Shown piece after piece: positions 1 to 8,064 of a stretch of DNA of 16,665 nucleotides. The notes under the pieces are model-generated. The model ran no database searches and was not told the DNA's origin. It saw only the letters and a program-made list of their open reading frames with translations. The stretch's first letter is position 1. Every line of letters begins with the position of its first letter. Location of the stretch: NCBI GenBank assembly GCA_024626585.1, contig JANKJI010000001.1, positions 45,034,818-45,051,482 on the forward strand, read 5' to 3'. The translations under genes and the position numbers were made by a program. Source of the DNA: Ginkgo biloba. Taxonomy: Eukaryota > Streptophyta > Ginkgoopsida > Ginkgoales > Ginkgoaceae.

Positions 1-539
1 TCCCTATGTAAAAATTTAGATTACTCCAGAATTGTTCCACCAAAAAGACTCAAAACACCAATACATACATAACACTATTAAATTAGATTCAGAAACATAA
101 GGAAAGAATGCCACTTTACCTTAATAATTGATAATACAGAGTTATCCTATAGTAGGATGATTACAAAGTATACTTGAGGCACCTAGCCTTGATCACAATA
201 GTCATAAAAATAGTTTCTCCTCTCTCAAGCATGGAAGAAAAAACATCCCTCTCCAAAAAATTACAAAAAATAGAGAGAGTTTTGATAGATCATCCCACTC
301 CCCCCTTCTTTCTTTCTTTTTTATGATAAGAAACCCCTTTCTCCACCACCTCATGAGGCTCATTGATGAGCTACAATTAGATGGCCATTATCATAATGGC
401 ACTTTCAATGCTAGAAATATCCAAATCAAGCTGTCTCTGGGTATTAGCAGGCTTGGTTGCCTATGATAAATTTACCATTGAATGCCAAGGGTAGTTGGGG
501 GGCAGCAAGATGCCTCTGTCATCTTTTTCTTGCATTTAA
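1..539. other. AT-rich intergenic stretch, no gene seen
   Basis: I see no coding region, RNA gene or transposon end here. The only structure is a pyrimidine-rich tract at about 298-322, with a run of C followed by repeated CTTT units. The base composition changes abruptly to GC-rich from about 540. Confidence 0.6.
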
Positions 540-608
540 AATTCATCGTGAGGTCAGGCCTGCGGGGGCTAATTCTTTCATTCCATCGGGGGCTTGCATA
601 GGTTTGTA

Positions 609-620
609 ATGGACGTCCAT
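609..620. repeat. Perfect 12-bp palindrome
   Basis: ATGGACGTCCAT equals its own reverse complement. It lies at the left side of the GC-rich palindrome array, just outside the GGCAC/GTGCC dyad. Confidence 0.8.
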
Positions 621-1210
621 AGGGAGAGGGCACACGTGCCGCATGACACCATCGCGTGCCATTATTTTCCATTTTGACTTGGGGCCACAAGGTCCCAAGT
701 TTTCCTCCTATAACTATGGGTTGCTGGGGCCTCATGATGGCATTACATAGTGCCATCATAGGGGTTGAGCCAACTGCCACCTTTCTATTTTCCATAAGAG
801 GGCTCCCACCCTCACATGGGGCAGGTCCTTGAGATCCTGCCATGTGGAAGGATCTTAGGGACTCACTTCCCTCGACGGGGAGGGATCTCCTCCCTTCCCC
901 TCCATTTGGGATCTGAGTTGCGGGTAGTGGGGGTTGAGCCTCCCGCAAGTCCTTTCAATGGCCTGGGAGGGCCCCTACCCTCATGAGGGGGCAATGCCCT
1001 AAGATCCTGCCATGTTGTGGGATCTCGGGGACCTACTCCCTATGAGGGGGAGGGGCCTTCCCTTTTTCTCTTTTCACTTCTGTTTGTAGCCAAGGCCAGG
1101 TGGATGAGCCCCCTATGGGTCTTTTCACTTAGTTTTCCAATGGGGGCTTGCTCCCCACTTTTGAATTTGTCACAGGGCCATGCGATGGCACCATGTGGTG
1201 CCATCACATG

Positions 1211-1230
1211 CCCCCCCCCCCAAAAAAAAA
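1211..1230. repeat. C11 followed by A9 homopolymer tract
   Basis: Eleven C residues run directly into nine A residues, immediately after the type 2 palindrome that ends at 1210 with its outer arm. Such a tract is prone to length change by slippage and to sequencing or assembly error. Confidence 0.9.
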
Positions 1231-1571
1231 CGTTTTGAAAAGGGGTCGCGGGGCCCCAAATCACTTTGTGATGGGCGTGGGGTGCGAAGAACCCACGATG
1301 ATGTCGTGTGGCATCATCGCAGGGGATGATCCCCCTGCGCCCCCTTTGTTTTCATCTAGGAAGTCCCTCCCACCTATGAGGGGCAAGGCCCCAAGATCTC
1401 ACTGCGTGACAGGATCTCAGGGACTTGCTCACTGCGAGGGAAGCGACCTTCCCTTCCCTTCTCCTTAAACTTGGGGCCTGGGTCACGGGGGCCTCACGAT
1501 GGCACCGCATGGTGCCATCACGAGGAGTGAGCCCCCTGCAGGGAATTTAACTTGGGTTTGGGGAGGGCCCT

Positions 1572-1585
1572 CCCCCTGCAGGGGG
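1572..1585. repeat. Perfect 14-bp palindrome with PstI-like core
   Basis: CCCCCTGCAGGGGG is self-complementary. It sits inside the left arm of the larger dyad centred near 1608, so it is a palindrome nested inside a longer inverted repeat. Confidence 0.85.
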
Positions 1586-1695
1586 TGGGGCCTGGAGATC
1601 CTGCCATGTGATGGGATCTTAAGGGCCTGCCCTTCGGGAAGGGGAGGGGCCCTCTCCTTGACTTAATATTTTGGGCAGGCCATGGGGGCCCTGCA

Positions 1696-1715
1696 ATGGT
1701 GCCACGTGGCACCAT
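1696..1715. repeat. Perfect 20-bp palindrome with a CACGTG centre
   Basis: ATGGTGCCACGTGGCACCAT equals its reverse complement over all 20 bases. It is the best preserved type 2 dyad of the array. Its centre, CACGTG, is the plant G-box core bound by bZIP and bHLH factors, but nothing nearby shows that it regulates a gene. Confidence 0.85.
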
Positions 1716-1831
1716 CACTAAGGATGAGCCCCCGGTGGCCTTTTCACCCATTTTTATACTTGGAAAAAATGTGAGGCATGAGAAAAGAGTCTCGCAATAC
1801 CTTCTGTGTACTACAACCTATGAAACACCCC

Positions 1832-2795
1832 TGTGACATCCTTTTATACTATGGTAATCTGCTGAGAACCCAAAGAGAGACCTAGCAAGACTCAACTTCA
1901 TATAAAATGCATAATTTTTGGTCAACAGTATGTAATATTGTTAGTTATCTTTGATTTAATTATGCTAGTTATGATACTATTGTGATCTGAATCCTTAGCT
2001 AATAGATTTGAGTACCACATTTAGATCTATGATTATTTCTTAGTCCCTTTTATGCCACTATGTGTTATATATGGGTAGTAGACAACATGAATGTATGCCT
2101 ACTTGGGTCTTAGAACTCAGTTGTTGTGGCATATGTATACATAATACCATTATGGGGATAATGTATATAAATCTAGCTAGGCATTGTACTAGCATGGCCT
2201 TGCTTTGACCATGTTGTGGACTTCTTGTCCTAAGGATTGATAGTAAGGAGGGGGCTAGCAACCTAGTGGACTCTTGAGACGAGCATGAAATTCGTGGAGG
2301 TATGCTGGCACACCATGGTGGCTATCGTAAGTCTCAATCAACTAACACTAAGCCATTAACAATATTATGAGTGTGGTTGTAGTGTGCATTACCTTGAAGA
2401 GGGATATCTTGTTACTAGAGAGATGACCCTAGTGCCTAAATGCAGGCTAGAACCTACCGCCTTGGCACTCTTCCCAATTATAGGGGGTGGACTCAAATGG
2501 AGAGGATGTTTGGAGTTGACAGTTAGCTTTTATGGAACTAGAGATTTGCATTGGTAGTTGTGGTCAATTCCTCTAGGGGTCCTTATGGCCAACAATGGTA
2601 GCATACCTATGACATAATAACTTGTCTCCTTATCATAGAAGTCTAGTCTTAATTCCTTCTTACATGATGTGATATTTTACTCTTCATGAATTGAACTACA
2701 TTAACTTGATGTTTATTACTAGTTTTATTTTCTGTTATTTATTTGGAATAATTAAGATGACTTAGTTAACTTGGGATAAAGACTAAACTATTACA
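1832..2795 (+). repeat. Probable 5' LTR of element A
   Basis: The proposed left end is TGTGACATCC, a common type of plant gypsy LTR start. The right end is ...TTACA, two bases before the primer-binding site, which gives the usual TG...CA termini. A TATA box lies inside. The length, about 960 bp, is ordinary for plant gypsy LTRs. The right boundary is fairly firm because of the primer-binding site. The left boundary rests only on the terminal motif, since no second LTR is available for comparison. Confidence 0.55.
2164..2171 (+). promoter_or_regulatory. TATA box of the LTR promoter
   Basis: TATATAAA lies near one third of the proposed LTR, where a U3 promoter would be expected. Transcription would then start about 30 bp downstream, near 2195-2205. 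This is inferred from motif and position only. Confidence 0.45.
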
Positions 2796-2797
2796 TT

Positions 2798-2813
2798 TGG
2801 TATCATATCTTGG
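2798..2813 (+). promoter_or_regulatory. Primer-binding site, initiator tRNA-Met type
   Basis: TGGTATCATATCTTGG matches the usual plant site that starts TGGTATCAGAGC at 10 of the first 12 positions. Both mismatches are G-to-T. The site lies two bases after the proposed LTR end and 22 bases before the gag ATG, which is the expected arrangement. It would have primed minus-strand cDNA synthesis from initiator tRNA-Met. Confidence 0.7.
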
Positions 2814-2835
2814 GGGGATAATTAGGTTCTAGACA

Positions 2836-3883
2836 ATGGAGTCTCAAATTTTGCAAAAACTAGAAGTGATGGAAGAAGAAATTAGGAGATTAAAAGAAGA
2901 AAAGCAACAATCTCTCTCAACTCCTTTAAAACCTATGAGAGAAGAAGAAAGTAAAATATAGTCCCTAAAACCTCCAAGAGTAAACTACATGGTGAAGATC
3001 ACTAAGAAGAAGAAAAGGAAGAGGAAATCGATGAAGAATATGGAATTAGAGAACCAACCTAGAAGAGAGCCATAAAAGATTGGGAAGTGCTACAAAACAT
3101 CAAACAATTCTGAAACATGTAGATCCTAGAATTTGATGGAACAACGCTTGTAACATCTTTTTGGGCTTAGGTAAGGAATGTTGAGTTATTCTTTAATAGT
3201 TTCAATATTTTTGCAGAGAATAGAGTAAAGTTAGTTTCCATGGATTTTAAAGATAGTTCTAGAGAATGGTGGAACAAAGTCCAAACCGAGATAGAAGGAA
3301 TGATGGAGAAAATTTCAACTTGGGAGGAACCCAAAATAAGATGTATGATTGTTACACCAAACTCTAGAACTTAAGACAAACCAATTCATTTTAGGATTAT
3401 AATAACCAAATAAACTCTCTCTTGACTAGGTTATCTAACCTACCAATGAGATATAAGGTTTTCCATTTTATGAGGGGTCTTAATTACCATACTAGATAGG
3501 GTGTAGTGATAACCCAACCAAAACCATATAAATCCCTAAGAGTACAACTCTACAAGTCAACGATGTAGAGATGTCTACATTGGACTTCGCAAGAAAACTT
3601 CAAAGGAATGATAGAGTCCATAGACCAACCCTTCAATGGAAGAGAGACAAAATTCCCTTACAATAAATCCTCTAAACCCTTCCATGACAAACATAGAGAC
3701 TTCCAAAAAAAAAGAAAACAAATTCATCGTCCACCCAAGGAAGTGAAAAAGGAACCTATAGAGTTCTACGAATGTGGAGGCCCTCACCCAAACATATTGT
3801 GCCCCAAAACACAACAAAATAACTCTAGGAAAGGCAATGTGTATGGACAAAAAGTTCCTAGAAGGCCCTACCCTAAAAAGTAA
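2836..3883 (+). pseudogene. Broken gag of element A (capsid and nucleocapsid)
   Basis: Gag would form the particle that packages the element RNA. The ATG at 2836 opens frame 1 with a charged coiled-coil-like start (LEVMEEEIRRLKEEK). Frame 1 has a TAG at 2959 and a TAA at 3073. Frame 3 then carries the capsid core of the retrotransposon gag family, visible as ILEFDGTT (3123), NVELFF, VKLVSMDFKDSSREWW (Glu-Trp-Trp at 3264-3272) and ISTWEEPKIR. A shift to frame 2 follows near 3370, giving RYKVFHFMRGLNYHTR and then a basic nucleocapsid tail. The zinc knuckle FYECGGPHPNILC (3764-3802) keeps Cys, His, Cys but has Phe in place of the first Cys. The 276-bp open stretch at 3608-3883 is the last uninterrupted part. 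At least two frameshifts and several stops make it non-functional. Confidence 0.8.
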
Positions 3884-3954
3884 TCCTTAAGAACTTTAAA
3901 AAATTTAGTGATGTGAAAATCTTTATACTTAAAGGATCCATAAACGGTCATTAG

Positions 3955-4263
3955 GCAACCATCCTAGTAGATAAAAGTTGTACCCATAACTTCATTTTAG
4001 AAGACTTTGCTAGGAAAACTGACTTAAAAACCCAAAAAGCTTCATATTCTTATGAAGTATAGCTAAAGTCCTTGTATCTATCCTAGAAGATGAAGACCAC
4101 ATATAGACTTTGACATCATGAAAATTTGTAGGTATAATGCCATATTAGGACAAAAGTGGTTATAGGAATATGATATTCATATCCTACCCAGAGACAATGT
4201 CCTTCAATTCCACAAAGGGAAGAAACTTATATGAGTAGTGAATAAAGATGAAAGGAAAATACC
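3955..4263 (+). pseudogene. Broken aspartic protease of element A
   Basis: The protease would cut the Gag-Pol polyprotein. The active-site segment ILVDKSCTHNFI starts at 3961 in frame 1. The aspartate (3970-3972) is present, but the D-T/S-G triad reads D-K-S, so the glycine and hydroxyl residue are lost. The frame shifts near 4060, and the second conserved segment CRYNAILGQKWL appears in frame 3 at 4137-4172; its hydrophobic-hydrophobic-Gly motif is intact at 4152-4160. It continues with VLQFHKGKKL, typical of the end of gypsy proteases. A TAG at 4173 and a TGA near 4233 interrupt it. It lies between gag and RT, as expected for a gypsy element. Confidence 0.72.
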
Positions 4264-4421
4264 ATTTGTATGAACATTTCTACTCAAAAGGGTAGCTAAG
4301 AAGACAAATAGTCAAGCCTTCAGGGTCTACATCAAAGAAACTCCCCCCCTAGAAAAAGGAAACAAAAAACTACCTGAGTATCATCATTATTAGAAGAATA
4401 CAATGAAATCTTTTTGAAGGA

Positions 4422-5105
4422 ATCCCCAAAGAATTGCCAAAAGAGAGGAACATGGACCATAGAATTTTGGTCGAACTACAAACCTGACCCACCCATAGAA
4501 TACCTTATAAACTAATCCATGTTGAAAAAGAGGAAGTGGAAAAGAAAATACAAGAATTGCTTGAGCAAGGATATATCAAACCTTCCAAATGCCCTTATGG
4601 TGCCCCATTATTATTAGTTAAAAAGAAGGATGGCTCTATGAGGATGCGCATTGATTATAGTTCCCTAAACAAAGTGACCATCAAAGATAAGTACCCTTTG
4701 CCCAAGATAGATGACCTTCTAGACAACATGAAGGGGGTTGTCATTTTCTCAAAAATGGACTTGAGAAGTGGATACCATTAGATACAGAGCTACCCAAAAG
4801 ACATAGAAAAAATTATATTTACAACTAGAGTTGGCCATTACGAATTCCTAGTCATGCTATTTGGTTTGACCAATGCTCCCTCTATATTCATGAGACTTAT
4901 GAATAATATCCCAAAATCCTTCATAGGAAAGTTTGTGGCAGTTTTTCTAGATGATAGTTTGATCTATAGCAAAAGTAAGAAAGAACATGAGGAGCACCTC
5001 CCTAAAGTGCTAGAAGTCCTAAGGGAAGAAAAAATATATGTTAAACTTTGAAAATGCAAATTTTGTAGAGAAGTGTTCGTAAAATAGGGGCACCTCGTGG
5101 GTCCC
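4422..5105 (+). pseudogene. Truncated reverse transcriptase of element A (Ty3/gypsy type)
   Basis: RT would copy element RNA into DNA. All of this region reads in frame 3. It begins with KELPKERNMDHRI, a standard lead-in to gypsy RT, followed by [47 protein letters not shown] (motif A, Asp at 4758-4760), GHYEFLVMLFGLTNAP and VFLDD (motif C, catalytic Asp pair at 4950-4955). The three catalytic aspartates remain, but the residue after the Asp pair is Ser instead of the usual Ile. In-frame stops are TGA 4485, TAG 4779, TGA 5049 and TAG 5085. The TAG at 4779 replaces a position usually occupied by Gln. Similarity ends at GHLVGP near 5105, so the thumb, RNase H and integrase are missing. Family assignment is secure; the lineage within gypsy is not. 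Confidence 0.9.
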
Positions 5106-5397
5106 ATGCTCCACCAACGAGGGTTAGTATAGATTCATTAATATTCCATATGTATTCCCAGTAATAACATTAAATATATAGGCACAAATCACGAGGAGAC
5201 TCAAATTTGAGTATAAAGAATCCTCATCAAATGCTCATAAATATATAGTACATCATATTTAATATTATCTTAGTATCTCACACTAAGATATGTATTAATT
5301 GCTATGGTAAGTCATTAATACTTAGCTCTTCAATTTTCTAGGTCATAAATGAACCTTTTTTATAGATTTTCTCTCTCCTCATTTATGAAATGACATA
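5106..5397. other. AT-rich spacer between two retroelement fragments, with a small hairpin
   Basis: There is no recognisable coding sequence. It separates the truncated RT of element A from the gag tail of element B. A perfect inverted repeat, ATCTTAGT at 5267-5274 and ACTAAGAT at 5282-5289 with a 7-base loop, lies in the middle. The spacer could be LTR or gag remnant of element B, or filler from the joining event. The sequence does not decide this. Confidence 0.5.
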
Positions 5398-5718
5398 GCT
5401 CTTCTAAATATAGGTCACGACCTTGCCTTTAAGATTGAATTTAAGCGAAAAGATTCTTAGAAGAAGGAATCTCCCATTTCAGATGCTTCATCTACTTCAT
5501 CATCTTCATCAAGTTCTTATACCACTTCTTCTAGCAGTAAAGGTAAGAGGAGAAGAGGGTCTAAGAAGAATAAGGATAGTTCCTTAGGGAGGAAGAATTA
5601 TGACAGGTCAAGGACATGTTCACATTATAGGAAGAAAGGACATGACAAGGACCATTACTATAAGCTTTATCTAGATAAAGTACCAAAATCACTACACCAA
5701 CGGAATCATAAAGAGAAG
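5398..5718 (+). pseudogene. Gag C-terminal part with mutated zinc knuckle (element B)
   Basis: The frame reads LNIGHDLAFKIEFKRKDS, then a Ser-rich tract (SDASSTSSSSSSSYTTSSSS), then a basic stretch (KGKRRRGSKKNK) typical of a nucleic-acid-binding nucleocapsid. The knuckle CSHYRKKGHDKDHY (5617-5658) fits the C-x2-C-x4-H-x4-C pattern, except that the second and third Cys are Tyr (TAT at 5626, TAC at 5656). Each is one G-to-A step from a Cys codon. Zinc binding would be lost. The region merges without a break into the protease. A TAG stop at 5458 interrupts it. Confidence 0.68.
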
Positions 5719-5820
5719 AAGAAATTGAAGGGTATAATTATCACTTTAGATGAGCCATATCCTTCTATAATTCTTATCAACATAAAGGGTAAGAATATAT
5801 ATAGGGAAGGCCTTTTTACA

Positions 5821-6132
5821 TTGTAGATGTAGGTGAGGGATATAGTAGTTTCATTTATTCTTAATAGTGGTAGCCAAAGGAACTAAGTTTTGGCTAGTTT
5901 GGTCAAGGATCTAGGTCTAGACCTTGAGGATTTCCCTAACCTATATGCAATCAGTGGAATAAATAGGGATGAGAGTGATTGAGTTACACACTAATGTACT
6001 TTTAAATTTACAATCACCAATGATTACATTGATGAGGTTACTTATGACATAGTGCCCATGGATTGCATTAGTGTCTTATTAGGAATCCTCTTTTTTATTG
6101 ACAAGAAGGCCAAACTTATTCCTTATTTGGAA
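5821..6132 (+). pseudogene. Inactivated aspartic protease (element B)
   Basis: The active-site segment FILNSGSQRN lies at 5854-5883. The D-S-G triad of retropepsins reads N-S-G, with AAT at 5863-5865 where Asp (GAT) is expected, so the catalytic aspartate is gone. It is followed by LASLVKDLGLDLEDFPNLYA, a later segment TITNDYIDEVTYDIVPMD, and the hydrophobic-hydrophobic-Gly motif SVLLGILFF (6070-6096), the second hallmark of gypsy proteases. Stops in frame at 5824, 5830, 5884, 5980 and 5992 confirm it is dead. It is clearly distinct in sequence from the protease of element A. Confidence 0.68.
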
Positions 6133-6495
6133 AAATGTGAGATGATAAAATATGGACAACCTTTCATCCTTAGAATGGTTCTAATTCCTATGTCAAGTAC
6201 TTTGGTTTCTTGTAAGAAGGACAAGTAGATTATACGAGATTTTAGGAAATTTATTTTGGAGACAAGTGGGAAGGATGTTGAATCAAACTTTGAGATAGTT
6301 GTAGACTAGGCTTATCAACCATCATTCCTTATTGGAAGGATTATAGTTCCCATTTTTGGTTTGGATAAGTAATGGGGTCCATTGTTTCCTTAGAGAGGAG
6401 TAAGTGATTTGCCATCAAGTAGGAGAGAACTAGCTTTTGGTTCTATGGGGTCTAAGATTTCTTAGAAAACTATGACCATAAGGAATATATTTGAG

Positions 6496-7932
6496 AGTTT
6501 TTACTATTGTTGGGATTTTCTCTCTCACTATATATTTTCTCTCTCTTTCTTTTATTATCCATTGGCTAATTTTGGGTATTGTGTATGCAATGGCATGTTA
6601 CTATTTTACTCATACCTATTATTTCCTCTTACATATTCTTTGTGAGGTTAGCATAGGTTGGTTAAAGCATGCATGACATGTTCCTTTTTAAATCTTGCTA
6701 AATATGGCTAAGTATTTTCATATAAAATAAACTTTAGCCTATGTTCTCACACTTAATGTAATTATAACCTTTTTGTTCCCAAGTCTTGTGGGTTGTGTGT
6801 AGCATTCTTGTGGATTAATAGAGAGTTTTTATTTCTTGTCCAATTTATCTTTGTGAATATTATATTTGATCTTGCTTAGAATCTTATGTATGATTATGAT
6901 AATATCTTTGGGTACAATCCCATAAGTACATAAAGTATCTTCATTGTGCAGTTGTTTGGAAGTTTCATATACTTATGTAGGTTATTTTTCCTAAGCCACG
7001 TGTAAAGATGTACGTTTTTCGAATTAATTCTTCACATTTCAATCTCCTACACCATGCACCATGTTTTCACACAATGTACTATATTTGTGGATGCTCCAAA
7101 TTCATGCACTAACATGGTACCACTTTTCTACGCACTCTATACATACACACTGGCATAGTATTCTCTAAAAGCATGCATGTAGACACGATACTCAAAATTA
7201 TCTGTATGGAGCTTAGTTTTAGATTGTACCAATGGATAATAATCTTTAATATAGTGTTATATATAATTATAGATCTTATTATCCCCTTGGATTCATTATC
7301 CAAACACTTTCGTAACATTTTGAAGGTCATTCCTTCATCCTCCTACCAAATGGGTACATCAGCAAGGACATTTTTGGATGGTCATAATATGACCCAAGAG
7401 GCATTCCTTAAGAATTATACAAGCATACAATCAATTTTTCTTTGAAGAGAACAATAGTGAAGTAAATTTGTGTTCATAAATTGATGGATTATTGAGTAGG
7501 TAGAAAAGGAAATATTATGATAAATACAATTAAGTGATTTTCATGTGTTGTGATACCCATATAAAAAGAAAAGAAAAAAAGAACAGAAATAGATTTACAT
7601 ACATCCATACTTGATAAAATTGGGCACTATCACAAAGAATAACCCTTTCTCAATATTATTCACAAACAATATCTTAGAGGAAGAAGTAAGCCATGATATT
7701 TATTTATTCTTGGATGGATAATTAGGGTAAAATTGAGTAGTCATTAATTTAAAATATCAATTGATGAGCATATTTTCAATAATGATTATGATCTATGCTA
7801 TAATTATATTCCCTTTAGGACTATATAACACATTGGTTAACTTTAAAAGATTAACTAGTCAATTTTTTGATAAATCATTAATAAGAAATTTAAAAAATAT
7901 TCCTCAATTATTTATAAGTATATTAATAAGAA
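6496..7932. other. AT-rich stretch, no gene seen
   Basis: It starts with a T/C-rich section (about 6510-6555, CTCTCTC repeats) and continues AT-rich. Short open frames here encode low-complexity hydrophobic peptides, as T-rich DNA does by chance, and start with non-ATG codons or lack any family motif. The left part could be the 3' portion or LTR of element B, but nothing shows it. Confidence 0.5.
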
Positions 7933-8064
7933 ATTTACTTGTGTTACTATCAAATGTTGTTGAATCTAGTAAATACTAGATTCAACAACATAAATATGGA
8001 TGAGTAACTATTATCATTGAATCTACAAACATTCCATTTACTTGTGTTATATGAAATGTTGTTG
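7933..8064. repeat. 38-bp palindrome flanked by a ~30-bp direct repeat
   Basis: Arms 7954-7971 and 7974-7991 are perfect reverse complements (18 bp each) separated by AA; the arm core reads TGTTGTTGAATCTAGTA. A segment beginning ATTTACTTGTGTTA and ending AAATGTTGTTG occurs at 7933-7962 and again, slightly changed, at 8036-8064, so part of the left arm is duplicated about 100 bp downstream. It looks like a foldback or MITE-type remnant, though no full terminal repeats or target duplication are identified. Confidence 0.75.

Larger units (their letters stand above)
540..1745. repeat. GC-rich degenerate repeat array with palindromes about every 100 bp
   Basis: Two palindrome types alternate along the block. 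Type 1 has arms AGATCC and GGATCT (832-855, 1002-1025, 1394-1417, 1596-1619). Type 2 has arms GATGGCACC and GGTGCCATC or close variants (736-757, 1184-1205, 1297-1318, 1498-1519, 1696-1715). A further dyad with arms TTGCGGG/CCCGCAA lies at 918-948, and one with arms GGCAC/GTGCC at 629-660. Dyad centres fall near 645, 746, 844, 933, 1014, 1194, 1308, 1405, 1508, 1608 and 1706, so most gaps are 80-114 bp and one is about twice that. Around the type 1 dyads the symmetry spreads to roughly 45 bp per arm, for example 1558-1657. The block can be read either as ~200-bp tandem units or as ~100-bp units in alternating orientation. The family is not recognised. Long open frames on both strands are explained by GC content and repetition, not by a gene. 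Confidence 0.85.
1832..5105 (+). mobile_element. Ty3/gypsy LTR retrotransposon, 5' part only, decayed (element A)
   Basis: In order, this region holds a probable 5' LTR starting TGTGACATCC, a primer-binding site, gag with a zinc knuckle, an aspartic protease and a reverse transcriptase, all on the plus strand. Gag-protease-RT order is shared by several LTR element groups. The RT motifs, such as [24 protein letters not shown] and FLDD, are of the Ty3/gypsy type and resemble plant chromoviruses. The reading moves between frames 1, 3, 2, 1 and 3, and stops occur in every domain, so the copy cannot make protein. RNase H, integrase, polypurine tract and 3' LTR are absent: similarity ends near 5105, just after the RT palm. 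I see no second copy of the LTR in the window, so the insertion's target duplication cannot be tested. Confidence 0.85.
5398..6495 (+). mobile_element. Fragment of a second gypsy-like retroelement, gag tail to post-protease (element B)
   Basis: A single frame (frame 1) can be followed for about 1.1 kb without a frameshift, through stops at 5458, 5824, 5830, 5884, 5980, 5992, 6226, 6307, 6370, 6391 and 6463. It contains a Ser-rich gag tail, a zinc knuckle and an aspartic protease. It cannot be the continuation of element A, because A already has its own gag knuckle and protease upstream. No LTR, primer-binding site or RT is recognised for B. The right limit is uncertain: after about 6372 the protein is no longer recognisable (segments such as GVSDLPSSRRELAFGSMGS). 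Confidence 0.7.

Noticed and set aside
472-948. 158-codon minus-strand open frame in the GC-rich block
   Set aside because: It lies inside the palindrome array, shows no domain, and similar peptides appear on the other strand because of repeat symmetry. GC-rich DNA has few stops.
1148-1468. 106-codon plus-strand open frame
   Set aside because: It runs through the C11A9 tract and several repeat units, is Pro/Ser/Cys-rich without a motif, and is explained by composition.
5692-5710. TCACTACACCAACGGAAT resembles the end of a CACTA DNA transposon
   Set aside because: It lies within the continuous reading frame of element B between the zinc knuckle and protease, and no matching inverted end was found.
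6491-6676. Hydrophobic 61-residue frame resembling a membrane peptide
   Set aside because: T-rich DNA gives hydrophobic peptides by chance. The start is not ATG and no family features are present.
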